Shown here piece after piece: positions 1-8,252 of a stretch of 51,416 nucleotides of DNA. Position 1 is the first letter of the stretch; every line of letters starts with the position of its first letter. Both the position numbers and the translations under genes were made by a program. Source of the stretch: an uncultured Rhodopila sp. Lineage in GTDB: Bacteria > Pseudomonadota > Alphaproteobacteria > Acetobacterales > Acetobacteraceae. Under the pieces are notes generated by a model. It made no database searches and had not been told where the DNA came from. It saw only the letters and a program-made list of their open reading frames with translations. The DNA lies in the NCBI GenBank assembly GCA_903932145.1, contig CAIZFE010000036.1:1-51416 (forward strand). Reading direction: 5' to 3'.

Positions 1-47
1 GTCCGGGCCACCTGGCGCGGCACCGTCAGGGCACAGGTGGCCCGGAC
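1..47. repeat. Long inverted repeat (hairpin) at the window's left edge
   Basis: Bases 1-14 and 34-47 are perfect reverse complements (14 bp) around a 19-base loop. Neither side shows a T-run within the visible sequence, so it is a strong hairpin rather than a textbook intrinsic terminator. It lies 57 bases beyond the stop of the last gene of the minus-strand operon, where it could end or protect that transcript. What lies to its left is not visible. Confidence 0.6.
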
Positions 48-104
48 AAGCCGGGCCATGACGGAAGTGGAATAGACGCACGTCGCTCTCAAAGCGGACT
101 GGAA

Positions 105-551
105 TTACTCGGTCCCGGTCACGTTCGCGATCATGCGCACTGACACCATCGCCATCTCGTCGGCGCCCTGAATGTAGCCGACTCGAAACAACCCGTTGAT
201 GGGGTGTTTCCCCGGCTTGGTCGCTCTCAGGCCCACGGGGAAAACCAGGGCGTCGTCTTTCAGTTCGGCCGGTACCATGTCACGTTCGAAAGCAACGCCG
301 TCATCCCACGAAGACAACCTGATCACCCGGTTGTTGTAGGCTTTGAGAATGCGATAGCCGTCACGCACCCGCAATGTCGCCAGCATGACGGCACGTTCGC
401 CAACCTTGGCGGTTACATCGCTGACGTCAACGAAATACGCGGGCGAGTCCTCAGCAAACGCCGATCCGCGAAAACCCACAACGCCCACCGCCCCGGTCAA
501 AACCAAAATCCAGCGACGCGTGCAGGTCATTTCCTGAAGATCTACTGCCAT
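105..551 (-). CDS. Secreted protein of unknown function, last gene of the alcohol-oxidation operon
   Basis: This encodes 148 aa. The start at 551 is chosen because a GGAGGGGG ribosome site lies just upstream; an in-frame extension to 635 would run back into the PQQ dehydrogenase gene. The N-terminus carries a twin basic residue pair, a hydrophobic stretch (WILVLTGAVGVVGF) and a likely cleavage site after AFA, so export to the periplasm is likely. The mature part (about 110 aa) is rich in beta-strand-like segments and loosely resembles the N-terminal immunoglobulin-like domain of DsbD-type proteins, but it has no cysteine pair in the mature part and I would not assign a redox role. It follows the PQQ dehydrogenase by 59 bases, separated by a hairpin, which suggests a role around that enzyme. 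The function is unknown. Confidence 0.7.
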   Translation of the reverse strand: MAVDLQEMTCTRRWILVLTGAVGVVGFRGSAFAEDSPAYFVDVSDVTAKVGERAVMLATLRVRDGYRILKAYNNRVIRLSSWDDGVAFERDMVPAELKDDALVFPVGLRATKPGKHPINGLFRVGYIQGADEMAMVSVRMIANVTGTE

Positions 552-570
552 AAAAATCCCCCTCCAAACC

Positions 571-602
571 AAGATCAGCCGCCCGATCGGACGGCTGATC
601 TT
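571..602 (-). promoter_or_regulatory. Intergenic hairpin between PQQ dehydrogenase and the last operon gene
   Basis: Bases 571-581 and 592-602 are perfect 11-bp complements around a 10-base loop. On the minus strand the hairpin sits between the stop codon of the dehydrogenase (611) and the ribosome site of the downstream gene (about 560). No U-tract follows, so I read it as a stabilising or processing stem-loop that may set unequal expression of the two genes, or a weak attenuator. This role is inferred from position. Confidence 0.55.
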
Positions 603-610
603 GCCGGTCT

Positions 611-2323
611 TTACTTGGAAACGGCGAATACCCAAATTACGCCGCCCTGTGGCACATCAGGGTTCCAGCCGACTAAATCGCTCATCAGCAGTTGCTGGAA
701 CGCCGGATCGACACCGTAACCAGACGCCACCGCGATGTACTGCACACCGTTGACCTCATAGGTCGAAGGCGGCGCGATCACACCAGAGTTGGTCTTGAAG
801 TGCCACAGTTCATCGCCCGTCTTCGCATCATAGGCGCGGAACTGCCGGTCATTTGTGCCCCCGGCCAACACCAGGTCGCCCGCCGTGGTCAGCACCGAAC
901 CCCAGTTCATGGAATCCGGATACCGCTTCACCCAGGAACGCTGGCCGGTGTTGACGTCATAGGCCTGTAGTTCACCATAAAACCCCGCCTTGGTATCCAC
1001 CGTGAAGTGAAAGTCGGGAATGGCAACGCCGGTCCACCACTGGCCGGGAACGCGCTCCTCGACCTTTCCTTCCAGATTGTTGCAGTGATTTTCGTTCGAC
1101 GGAATATAGACAGTGTTGGTCTTCGGATTATAGGCCTCATACGGCCAGTCCTTACCGCCCCACAGACCCGGACAGAATTGAGCCGCCTTGCCGGTTCCCG
1201 GCTTGTGGGCGGGATCGACCTCCGGCCGGCCGGTTTCGGAGTCAATGCCCTTGAAGACGTTCTGCGGAACGTACGGTTCCGATTTCAGGTAGGAGATATT
1301 GCCCCCGGCCTCCCGCCCCAGCCAATACAGATATCCGTTTCGCTGCGGCGTCAGCAGGCCCTTCTTAAGGCCGCCGCCGTTCTGGAAATCAACCACCATC
1401 GGCGCGTTCATCGCGTCCCAATCCCACGACTCGTTCTGATGGTATTGGAAATGCCCAACGATCTTGCCGGTATCGCCGTCAAGTGCCACCGTTGATGATG
1501 TGTACAGATTATCGCCGGGTCGCTGATCGCCGAACCAGGGCGAGCCGTTACCCGTTCCCCAATAGATCACGTTGGCATCAGGATCGTAGGTGCCGGTCAT
1601 CCAGGTGGACGCGCCACCGGTCTTCCAGGTGTCGGGTTTCTGCCATGTGTCGCTGCCGGGCTCTCCCGGTGCCGGTATGGTGTACGTCTTCCACGCTGAC
1701 TTTCCGGTCTCGGCATCAAACGCTTCGACAAAACCGCGCACGCCGAACTCGCCCCCGGCAACGCCAACCAGCACTTTGCCCTTCACGATCAAGGGCGCCA
1801 TCGTCATGTAGTAGCCATCTTTCCAGTCCTCGACCTTGGCCTCCCAGGCGACCTTGCCGGTCTTGGCATCCAGCGCCACCAGCACCGCGTCCAGCGCCGG
1901 CAGGAACACCTTGTTGCCGTAGAGCGCGACACCCCGGCTGGTGTTGTGCAACGCCGCGAAGCCTTCCGGCAGCTTGCGCTTGTAGCGCCACAGGAAATTA
2001 CCGTTGGTAGCATCCAGCGCCATCACCTGACTGTATGGAGTGCTGACGAACATCATCCCGTTATTAACAATCGGTGGCGCTTCATGACCGGAGTCAACCC
2101 CGGTCGAAACCGCCCACACCGGCACCAGGTTTTTAACGTTCGTCGTATTGATCTGGTCGAGGGAGCTATAGCTCCAGCCCTGGTAGTTGCCCCGCGTCAT
2201 GAGCCAATTCTGTGGCTCCGGGCTCTTCAGACGGGCATCGGTAACCGGCGCATAATCGGCGCTATAGGCCGTTCCCGCCATCAGCAGGACCGCCATGCTT
2301 GCACCAACAAGGTACTTCTTCAT
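611..2323 (-). CDS. PQQ-dependent alcohol dehydrogenase (methanol/ethanol family), lanthanide-type active site
   Basis: This encodes a 570-aa soluble quinoprotein with a Sec signal (MKKYLVGASMAVLLMAGTAYSA) and an eight-bladed propeller fold typical of the family (usual length 560-620). Start 2323 follows a GGGAG ribosome site. Visible metal/PQQ residues are Glu192 (GGEFGVRG), Asn258 (GTGNGSPW), the catalytic Asp301 and a second Asp303 (WDWDA). In the family, Asp at the +2 position marks XoxF/PedH-like lanthanide enzymes, while calcium enzymes carry Ala, Ser or Thr. The vicinal Cys-Cys normally found before the conserved Arg-Gly is replaced (ALHNTSRG, 124-131). There is no C-terminal heme domain, so electrons must leave to a separate carrier. 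It oxidises a primary alcohol to an aldehyde in the periplasm; the substrate cannot be told from sequence. It sits downstream of a Rieske protein and a molybdenum aldehyde-oxidase-type pair. Confidence 0.93.
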   Translation of the reverse strand: MKKYLVGASMAVLLMAGTAYSADYAPVTDARLKSPEPQNWLMTRGNYQGWSYSSLDQINTTNVKNLVPVWAVSTGVDSGHEAPPIVNNGMMFVSTPYSQVMALDATNGNFLWRYKRKLPEGFAALHNTSRGVALYGNKVFLPALDAVLVALDAKTGKVAWEAKVEDWKDGYYMTMAPLIVKGKVLVGVAGGEFGVRGFVEAFDAETGKSAWKTYTIPAPGEPGSDTWQKPDTWKTGGASTWMTGTYDPDANVIYWGTGNGSPWFGDQRPGDNLYTSSTVALDGDTGKIVGHFQYHQNESWDWDAMNAPMVVDFQNGGGLKKGLLTPQRNGYLYWLGREAGGNISYLKSEPYVPQNVFKGIDSETGRPEVDPAHKPGTGKAAQFCPGLWGGKDWPYEAYNPKTNTVYIPSNENHCNNLEGKVEERVPGQWWTGVAIPDFHFTVDTKAGFYGELQAYDVNTGQRSWVKRYPDSMNWGSVLTTAGDLVLAGGTNDRQFRAYDAKTGDELWHFKTNSGVIAPPSTYEVNGVQYIAVASGYGVDPAFQQLLMSDLVGWNPDVPQGGVIWVFAVSK

Positions 2324-2415
2324 TGTTTTTCTCCCTTTCCTGTCGTCCAGATCGGTACTTCCGCGCAATGGTAACAATCGTGCCGGCGGGCAGCGCGAGC
2401 CCGTCAGCCCCGGCC

Positions 2416-2979
2416 TTAACTGGTTTGCATGCCAACGCGCCCGACGAACCCGGCTGCAATTGTCAAAAGGCCGTTTTCAGACTTCAGCGGCAGTGCCGCG
2501 AGGTGTCGGGGCGCTGGCCCCGCCAGCACCTCGGCGCCATTCCGCGGGTCATAAACCGAACCGTGGCAGGAACAGACGAAAGCGTGGCGGTCGTTCGACC
2601 ACATGCTCACCGGACAGGCCTGGTGCGAGCAGATTCCAGAATACGCCACGACACCATCGGCCATGTGGGCTCGGGTTTCGTCACTGACGCCATCGTCGCC
2701 GATGTGGGCCACGATCACCAGATTTAGCCGCGACCCATTGCGTACGGTGCCATTCGGGTCAGCGGGGTAAGCCTGCATTTGTGGACCGCCAGCGGGCAAA
2801 TCGTCACTGCGAATAGTCTGGCCCTTTTTGGAACCGGTCAGAAACACAAGATGATCCCCGGCCTGTGGGGGCGCTGACTCAGGGTCCTCCGCCCGCGCCG
2901 GCCGGCTTATCCAAGCGGCCAAACCCGTACCGATCAGCGCACCACGCCGCGACAAAGATCGCAAGTCTTGGTCTTGCAT
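2416..2979 (-). CDS. Tat-exported Rieske [2Fe-2S] protein
   Basis: This encodes 187 aa with an N-terminal twin-arginine signal (SRRGALIGTGLAAWISRPARA). The Rieske cluster motifs are complete: Cys117-Ser-His119 with Cys122 (CSHQAC), and Cys136-Ser-Cys138-His139 (CSCHGS); Cys122 and Cys138 would form the structural disulfide. It resembles the soluble domain of bc1-type Rieske subunits but is not next to cytochrome b or c1 genes. Its position between a molybdenum hydroxylase pair and a PQQ dehydrogenase, in the same orientation (gap of 92 bases to the dehydrogenase), suggests that it is an electron acceptor for one or both enzymes in place of the usual cytochrome c. That electron-transfer role is inferred from context. 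The fold assignment is secure. Confidence 0.9.
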   Translation of the reverse strand: MQDQDLRSLSRRGALIGTGLAAWISRPARAEDPESAPPQAGDHLVFLTGSKKGQTIRSDDLPAGGPQMQAYPADPNGTVRNGSRLNLVIVAHIGDDGVSDETRAHMADGVVAYSGICSHQACPVSMWSNDRHAFVCSCHGSVYDPRNGAEVLAGPAPRHLAALPLKSENGLLTIAAGFVGRVGMQTS

Positions 2980-3014
2980 GCTTTCGTTCCCATCCGGCTG
3001 AGCAGACGTGCCTA

Positions 3015-3278
3015 CTATTTTCCCTCCACGTCGATCTTCGCCTTTGCCTCGCTGTTCATGCTCTTCACAGCCTTGCTTTGGTCGTTTGCACCGGTCTGCG
3101 CCGTCGTCGTCGCGGACGGCGCCGAGGACGGCAACGACTTCTCGACCGCCGGTCCGTTGCCGAGATGTGGTTGCGTGCTACCAACCGTTGGCGGCTTCGG
3201 CGTTCCGTCGTCCGCGGCGAAGCCGGCGCTACACCAAAAGACTGACGCGGCGGCGATAGCCAATGAAGACTTTTTCAT
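3015..3278 (-). CDS. Small secreted protein, function unknown
   Basis: This encodes 87 aa. Start 3278 is supported by a GGAG ribosome site; the frame stays open upstream to 3533 but that part overlaps the molybdopterin subunit gene and reads as shadow. The N-terminus is a clear Sec signal (MKKSSLAIAAASVFWCSAGFA, cleavage before ADDG). The mature 66 residues are low-complexity and rich in Pro, Ser, Thr, Lys and Ala with no cysteine, so the protein is probably disordered. It lies 25 bases after the molybdenum subunit and 35 before the Rieske gene, so it is very likely co-transcribed. I recognise no family; a small accessory or tether role in the oxidation complex is only a guess. Confidence 0.7.
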   Translation of the reverse strand: MKKSSLAIAAASVFWCSAGFAADDGTPKPPTVGSTQPHLGNGPAVEKSLPSSAPSATTTAQTGANDQSKAVKSMNSEAKAKIDVEGK

Positions 3279-3303
3279 AGGTCCACACTCCATCATGCGT
3301 CGC

Positions 3304-5586
3304 TTAAGTGCTTTCGAGCTGCTTTCCGATCGGCAGACTGCGTATTCGTTTACCAGTCGCAGCGAAGATCGCATTGCAGAGCGCCGGGGCGAACGGCGGC
3401 AACCCCGGTTCACCCACTCCACTCGGTGGCACATCAGGCCCGGCCGGCATGATGTGAACATTCGTGACAATCGGAGCCTCATCGATCCGGACAACCGGGA
3501 AATCGTCGAAATTGCCTTGGACGGTGCGGCCATTCTTGAAGGTGACTTCGCCGTATTTGGCCAGGCTCAGCCCCATGATCGCGGCGCCTTCGATCTGCGA
3601 CTGGATGCGCTCCGGATTAACGAAAGTGCCGCAGTCGATGGCGGTATCGACGCGCGGGATAGTTAACTTGCCCTTCCCGTCCACCGCCACTTCCACGATC
3701 GTTGCAATGTAGCTGACGAAGCTGCGATGTACCGCGATACCGAGCCCGTGGCCTTTGGGGACGGATCGGCCCCAGTTGCCTTTATCGGCCACCAGTTCCA
3801 CCACCTTCCGCAGGCGTCCTGCATCGATCGGATAACTGTCGAGCGGCTCACCGTAATCCCACATATCTTTCACGCCCGTATCAACAATGCGGGCCGGTCC
3901 GATCAGGTCCAGCAGCATGTCCTTGGGGTCGCGCCCGGTTTGTTGTGCGATTTCGGCGACCATCGATTGCACCGCGAACGCCCGCGGGATGTTGGAAACC
4001 GACCGGAACCAGCCAATGCGGGTGTAGGCAGACGCTTCGGGGTTTTCACAGCGGATATTGGGGATGTCGAACGGCAGATCGACCAGCCCCATGCCCAGTT
4101 CAAACGGTGCCGCGTGTTTGGCACCAGCGGCGAAAGTGGAGGCGATCGTCGGTGCCACGCTGCGGTGCCGCCACGCGATGACCTTGCCGCTCTTGTCCAA
4201 TCCGGCCTCGATTCGTTCGGCCGAAACCGTGTGGTAGAAGTCGTGACGAACATCGTCTTCCCGGGTCCACTGCACTTTGACGGGAGCGCCGACGGCTTTC
4301 GACAACAACGCAGCTTCCAGAGCGAAATCGCATTTCGACTTTCGCCCGAACCCGCCGCCCAGCAGCGTAACGTTGACGGTGACGTTCTCGGGCGAAATAC
4401 CCAACGTCTTGGCGACATCTTCACGCGTTCCGCCAGGACTCTGCACCGGCGCCCAAATTTCCGCCTTATCGCCCGTCACCCGCGCGGTGGCGACGGGCGG
4501 CTCCATACTGGCATGCGCCAGATGCGGCAGGTAGTATTCGCCCACGATGACCTTGTCCGCGGACTTCAAGGCACCTTCCGGGTCGCCGTTATTTCTCACC
4601 ACCAGTCCCGGTTTGCGCGCGGCGTCTTCGAGTTCCGCGCGATAGGCGATGGAATCATATCTGGCGTTCGCGCCGTCGTCCCACACCACCTTCAGCGCAT
4701 CGCGCCCCATGATCGCCGCCCCTGTGTTGCGTGCGATCACCGCGACGCCGCCAAGTGGCTGGAATTTGGAGGGCCAGGGCCAGCCCCGGACCTCTATGAC
4801 CTTTTCCACGCCCGGCACTTTCATCGCGTCGGTTGCGTCGAATGAAACGAGTTTCCCGCCGACCACCGGCGGACGGGCGATGACCGCGTATTTGAGCCCT
4901 GGCAGGCGGGTATCGCTGCCATACATGGCCTTGCCGGTCGTGATATCGTGCAGGTCCACGATGCTGACACGGCCTTTACCGATATAGCGGAAATCCTTGG
5001 GATCCTTCAGCCGCAAGTCCGCCACCGCGACCACCGGCTGAGCAGCGGCATCGGCCGCCAGTTCACCGTAGCCCAGCTTGCGGCCGGTTCCACTGTGAAC
5101 GACCTCGTGACCAACCGCCTTAACTTCGGTCACCGGGACATTCCAACGCTTGGCGGCGGCGGCTTCCAGCATCATACGGGCCGCGGCGCCAACCTGGCGC
5201 ATCGGAATCAGATAATGCCGCGTGCTGCGCGAGCCGTCAGTGTCCTGGTTGCCGTATTTGACTTCGTCGCCGGGGGCCTGACGGACCTGAACGCGGGTCC
5301 AGTCGGCCTCCATTTCGTCCGCGACGATCATCGGCAGGCTGGTGCGCACACCGGTGCCCATCTCCGACCGATGCGCGATGATCGTTACCATGCCGTCGGG
5401 CGTGATGGCGACGAACACGCGTGGATTATTGACGGTCCCGTGCGGCATCTTGCCGGCACCCGTCACGTAGGCCGCCATGCCGCGGCGCGACATAACCGGC
5501 GCCGCAACCACCAGACCGCCCGTTATCCCCAGCCCGCGCAAAACCGCTCGGCGGGAGATCTTCTCAATAGCGAAGGTTTTATACAT
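3304..5586 (-). CDS. Xanthine dehydrogenase-family molybdopterin subunit (isoquinoline oxidoreductase/aldehyde dehydrogenase type), Tat-exported
   Basis: This encodes 760 aa, the usual length for the IorB/periplasmic aldehyde oxidoreductase branch. A twin-arginine signal ([15 protein letters not shown]) precedes the mature enzyme, so it acts in the periplasm. Family motifs seen are [17 protein letters not shown] (molybdopterin binding) and [18 protein letters not shown] near the C-terminus, whose Glu (about 726) is the base of the molybdenum hydroxylases. Known relatives oxidise aldehydes or N-heterocycles by adding a water-derived oxygen, passing electrons to a separate 2Fe-2S subunit. That subunit is encoded immediately upstream (3 bases between stop and start). 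With a PQQ alcohol dehydrogenase in the same operon, an aldehyde is the most economical substrate, but this is inference. Confidence 0.92.
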   Translation of the reverse strand: MYKTFAIEKISRRAVLRGLGITGGLVVAAPVMSRRGMAAYVTGAGKMPHGTVNNPRVFVAITPDGMVTIIAHRSEMGTGVRTSLPMIVADEMEADWTRVQVRQAPGDEVKYGNQDTDGSRSTRHYLIPMRQVGAAARMMLEAAAAKRWNVPVTEVKAVGHEVVHSGTGRKLGYGELAADAAAQPVVAVADLRLKDPKDFRYIGKGRVSIVDLHDITTGKAMYGSDTRLPGLKYAVIARPPVVGGKLVSFDATDAMKVPGVEKVIEVRGWPWPSKFQPLGGVAVIARNTGAAIMGRDALKVVWDDGANARYDSIAYRAELEDAARKPGLVVRNNGDPEGALKSADKVIVGEYYLPHLAHASMEPPVATARVTGDKAEIWAPVQSPGGTREDVAKTLGISPENVTVNVTLLGGGFGRKSKCDFALEAALLSKAVGAPVKVQWTREDDVRHDFYHTVSAERIEAGLDKSGKVIAWRHRSVAPTIASTFAAGAKHAAPFELGMGLVDLPFDIPNIRCENPEASAYTRIGWFRSVSNIPRAFAVQSMVAEIAQQTGRDPKDMLLDLIGPARIVDTGVKDMWDYGEPLDSYPIDAGRLRKVVELVADKGNWGRSVPKGHGLGIAVHRSFVSYIATIVEVAVDGKGKLTIPRVDTAIDCGTFVNPERIQSQIEGAAIMGLSLAKYGEVTFKNGRTVQGNFDDFPVVRIDEAPIVTNVHIMPAGPDVPPSGVGEPGLPPFAPALCNAIFAATGKRIRSLPIGKQLEST

Positions 5587-5589
5587 GAC

Positions 5590-6042
5590 TCAGGCCCCCG
5601 TCGCTGCGAGACGTATCGCTGCTTCGATTCGCTGGTAACAGCCGCATCGGCAAATGTTGCCGGACATCGTGTCCCTGATGTCTTCATGCGACGGATGCGG
5701 ATTTTCCTTCAACAACGCAGCCGCCTGCATGATCTGGCCGGCCTGACAGAAGCCGCATTGCGGCACGTTTTCCTGGCGCCATGCCTTTTGCACCGGATGA
5801 TCGCCGTTCGGGTCGAGACCCTCGATCGTGGTAACCGTCTGCCCCCCCACGTCGGACATGGCGGTGATGCAGGATCGGGCCGCCTGTCCGCCAATATGGA
5901 CCGTGCATGATCCGCACAAAGCATGGCCACACCCGAACTTGGTGCCGGTCAGGCCAATTTCATCGCGCAGATACCAAAGCAGCGGCAGTGACGGATCGCC
6001 ATCCCAGATTTGTTCTTGTCCGTTGACTGTCAATTTAATCAT
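5590..6042 (-). CDS. [2Fe-2S] small subunit of the molybdenum hydroxylase
   Basis: This encodes 150 aa. Start 6042 (MIKLTVNG) is chosen because of an AGGAAAGGGG ribosome site and because homologues begin at this point; the frame extends to 6084. Two iron-sulfur clusters are visible: a plant-type ferredoxin cluster (Cys38, Cys43, Cys46, Cys58) and a helical-domain cluster (Cys96, Cys99, Cys131, Cys133; motif ICRCGCY). It has no signal of its own and presumably rides through the Tat system bound to the large subunit, as known for this family. It is the first gene of the minus-strand operon, so the promoter should lie in 6043-6325. Confidence 0.93.
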   Translation of the reverse strand: MIKLTVNGQEQIWDGDPSLPLLWYLRDEIGLTGTKFGCGHALCGSCTVHIGGQAARSCITAMSDVGGQTVTTIEGLDPNGDHPVQKAWRQENVPQCGFCQAGQIMQAAALLKENPHPSHEDIRDTMSGNICRCGCYQRIEAAIRLAATGA

Positions 6043-6325
6043 GATCCAGACGCCCCTTTCCTGCATAACAGGGAACGATCGCACGCGTTGCTTCCGCGCG
6101 CGGTTTTCTGGCCTGCCTACTGCACGGCCAGAATGTCTCTGGAAGGGAACGGATCGGTGGCGTTGATGCCTTTAAGGCGTCAGCCGGTTTATCCTCCCCA
6201 CTCCAACGCAATTCCAGCTTTTCTAACCCGAAATTTAGTCTTTGCGTCAGGGGAAGCGGGCAATGATCTATGCAAATTTAAGTGTGGCTCACGATTCAGC
6301 GAATGAGCGTTGCTGAAACACCGAT
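6043..6325 (-). promoter_or_regulatory. Upstream region of the alcohol-oxidation operon
   Basis: This gene-free stretch is noticeably AT-richer (especially 6195-6300) than its surroundings and lies directly upstream of the first operon gene, so it should hold the promoter. I see no convincing sigma-70 hexamer pair, no dyad operator and no riboswitch fold by eye. No open frame here has a plausible start and composition. Confidence 0.35.
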
Positions 6326-6356
6326 GGCTGGCGAGGCGTTTGCCGCCCCGCCAGCC
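6326..6356 (-). terminator. Terminator-like hairpin after the PPOX-fold gene
   Basis: A 13-bp stem with one mismatch (6326-6338 with 6344-6356) and a 5-base loop lies 32 bases past the stop of the PPOX gene. No clear U-run follows on the minus strand, so efficiency is uncertain, but its place between two minus-strand transcription units supports termination or transcript-end protection. Confidence 0.5.
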
Positions 6357-6388
6357 TTGAAGAGAACTGCTACAGAAAAGCGGTGCGG

Positions 6389-6787
6389 TTATCCCATCGC
6401 CTGAGCGGCGGACGGGGTGATCTCGTAGATCACGCGCACGTCTTTGGCGTTGTGCCAGGGATAAACGTCTTTCCCCATATACTTCTTCGCCAGGCTGTCG
6501 ATGTGCGCAACCGCGCCATCGGTGCTTTCCTTCGTCACGGTCCCGCGGATCTGGATGTAGCGATAGGCGTTGTCCGGATCCATGATTGCCAGCGCGACCT
6601 TGGAACCGACCGACATGTTGCGCGCCTTCACCCGGCCCTTGGCGGTGTTCACACGGATCACGCCATTGGTGTAGTCAAACCAAACCGGCGTCACCTGCGG
6701 CGATCCATCCGGTTGCAGGGTCGCGATGTTGGCGATGGCCTTTTTCTCGGTGAGCAGGTCGAGATAGCCAGCGGGAATGTCGGTCAT
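6389..6787 (-). CDS. PPOX-fold (pyridoxamine 5'-phosphate oxidase-like, F420/flavin class) protein
   Basis: This encodes 132 aa, the normal length for small PPOX-class split-barrel proteins. The start of the protein (KKAIANIATLQPDGSPQVTPVWFDY) is the classic first strand pair of the fold, followed by the RVNTAKGRVKARNM segment and ALAIMDPDNAYRYIQIRGTV, which forms the flavin/F420-side strands. Family members bind FMN, F420 or heme and reduce varied substrates; the specific cofactor cannot be decided here. A ribosome site (AGGAGG-like, in the bases just above 6787) supports the start. It follows the M20 amidohydrolase by 59 bases in the same direction and may be co-transcribed. Confidence 0.85.
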   Translation of the reverse strand: MTDIPAGYLDLLTEKKAIANIATLQPDGSPQVTPVWFDYTNGVIRVNTAKGRVKARNMSVGSKVALAIMDPDNAYRYIQIRGTVTKESTDGAVAHIDSLAKKYMGKDVYPWHNAKDVRVIYEITPSAAQAMG

Positions 6788-6846
6788 GATAAGCCTCCTG
6801 TTGATATGGATTAGGTTGGGACGCCCCGGCGGTTCGGCAACCCGCG

Positions 6847-7989
6847 TTATTGCAGGGCGCGCTTCGCGACGCTGGCCAGAAAGCCCGAGGCAGCCGGCAA
6901 TATTTCATCGTTGAAGTCGTACTTGGCATTGTGCAGCGCTCGGCCGCCATCAGTCGGGCCATTGCCGATCCACACGAAAGCACCGGGACGCTGCAGAAGA
7001 TACCAGGAAAAATCCTCGCTGGTCATCGCGGGAAGCATGTCCCGGCGGAGTTTCAGGCCGGCGGCGAGCGTCGCTTCGGCAGCCAGATCGCGTTCGGCCG
7101 GCGCGTTCCCGGTCACCGGATTGCCGCGTGGAATCTGCACGTCGATCGACACGTCGAAGGTCCGCGCGACGCCGTCGGCGATGCGGTGGATGGTTTGCTC
7201 GATGTGGTCTCGCACCTCATTGCTGAGGATCCGCATGGTGCCGCGCATCACCGCCTGGCCGGGGATCTGGTTCGCCGCCGATCCGGCCTGGATCGAGCCG
7301 ATGGTGATGACGGCGCTGTCCAGCGGATCGACCGAACGGGAGACGATGGTTTGCAGCGCCAGCAGCAGGTGGGCGGCGGCGATCATCGGGTCGCGGGTGA
7401 GGTGTGGCTGCGCTGCGTGGCCACCATGGCCGTCGATAGTGAAGTACACGCGATTGCCTGCCGCCATGACCGGGCCGTCGTGGACGGCAACGGTGCCTGC
7501 CTCCAGGCCCGGCCAGTTGTGGTAGGCAAAAATGCGCTCCATCGGGAAACGGTCGAACAGGCCGTCGGCGATCATGCTCTTGGCGCCGCCGCCCCCTTCC
7601 TCGGCCGGTTGGAAGACGAGTTGGACGGTGCCGGACCAGGACGGGTCGGCTTGCAGCAGGGCGGCGGCACCGAGCAGGGAGGTGGTGTGGCCGTCGTGGC
7701 CGCAGGCGTGCATGACGCCTTGGTTGGTGGAGGCGTGCGGGACACCGCTGGTCTCCAGGATCGGTAGCGCGTCCATGTCGGCGCGCAGGCCGACCGAGCG
7801 GTTCGATTGTCCGCGAGTCAGGGTGCCGACGACGCCGTTGCCGCCGATGTTGGCGACGAAGGGGACGCCGAGTTCGGTCAGGCGGGCTTGGACGAAGGCG
7901 GCGGTTTGAGTTTCATGCAACGTCAGTTCGGCATTGGCGTGCAGGTGACGCCTCCATCCGGTCAGCCTGTCGTGCAGGGTCTTGTCCAT
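6847..7989 (-). CDS. M20 family metallo-amidohydrolase (hippurate/N-acyl-amino-acid type)
   Basis: This encodes 380 aa. Start 7989 follows GGAG with ideal spacing; a longer frame reaches 8046 without support. Motifs of the M20D branch are present: LRADMDALP (metal-binding Asp), HACGHDGHT (metal Cys/His), FQPAEEGGGGA (catalytic Glu and metal Glu), the lid domain with GHGGHAAQPH, and the C-terminal TSEDFSWYL with the last metal ligand region. Such enzymes release an acyl group from N-acyl amino acids (hippurate, indole-acetyl conjugates, N-acetyl diaminopimelate relatives); the exact substrate is open. It is cytoplasmic, with no signal. The 5' leader has two mutually exclusive hairpins (8038-8071). 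Confidence 0.92.
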   Translation of the reverse strand: MDKTLHDRLTGWRRHLHANAELTLHETQTAAFVQARLTELGVPFVANIGGNGVVGTLTRGQSNRSVGLRADMDALPILETSGVPHASTNQGVMHACGHDGHTTSLLGAAALLQADPSWSGTVQLVFQPAEEGGGGAKSMIADGLFDRFPMERIFAYHNWPGLEAGTVAVHDGPVMAAGNRVYFTIDGHGGHAAQPHLTRDPMIAAAHLLLALQTIVSRSVDPLDSAVITIGSIQAGSAANQIPGQAVMRGTMRILSNEVRDHIEQTIHRIADGVARTFDVSIDVQIPRGNPVTGNAPAERDLAAEATLAAGLKLRRDMLPAMTSEDFSWYLLQRPGAFVWIGNGPTDGGRALHNAKYDFNDEILPAASGFLASVAKRALQ

Positions 7990-8037
7990 TTGATCTCCGG
8001 TTCGTCGCGGAGGGATATGGGTAGCGGGTTCAGGAGG

Positions 8038-8071
8038 GTGGGGCAATTCCGCGACTGCCCCACAATTGGGG
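8038..8071 (-). promoter_or_regulatory. Overlapping alternative hairpins in the leader of the M20 gene
   Basis: The segment 8056-8063 can pair with 8038-8045 (8 bp, 10-base loop), while its overlapping part 8058-8062 can instead pair with 8067-8071 (5 bp, 4-base loop). On the minus strand this lies about 50 bases before the amidohydrolase start. Mutually exclusive stems are the layout of attenuators, but no U-run follows either stem, so function is unproven. Confidence 0.35.
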
Positions 8072-8134
8072 TATTGCCGATTTTCGCGATGTGCCCGGAC
8101 GACATACCGCAGATAGTTCGCTTGAACACCTCAT

Positions 8135-8172
8135 AATACGCCGCAAAATTTCCGGCAAATACGCCTCAAAAT
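8135..8172. promoter_or_regulatory. Pair of 15-bp direct repeats, candidate operator
   Basis: AATACGCCGCAAAAT (8135-8149) recurs with one mismatch as AATACGCCTCAAAAT (8158-8172), 23 bp centre to centre, about two helical turns. It lies about 80-120 bases upstream of the DUF4258-like gene in an AT-rich stretch between divergent genes. Direct repeats with helical phasing are typical of a regulator-binding site. The binding protein is unknown; either product of the downstream two-gene module could bind here. Confidence 0.45.
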
Positions 8173-8252
8173 AAAACTGTTTTTTGGCTTCGTGCGGTAG
8201 GACAACGATGAACTGTGTCGTCACAGTGCAGAGGTCAACAGAGGTGATGGCC

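Noticed and set aside
3279..3533. N-terminal extension of the small secreted protein
   Set aside because: It overlaps the molybdopterin subunit gene and would bury a clear signal peptide and its ribosome site.
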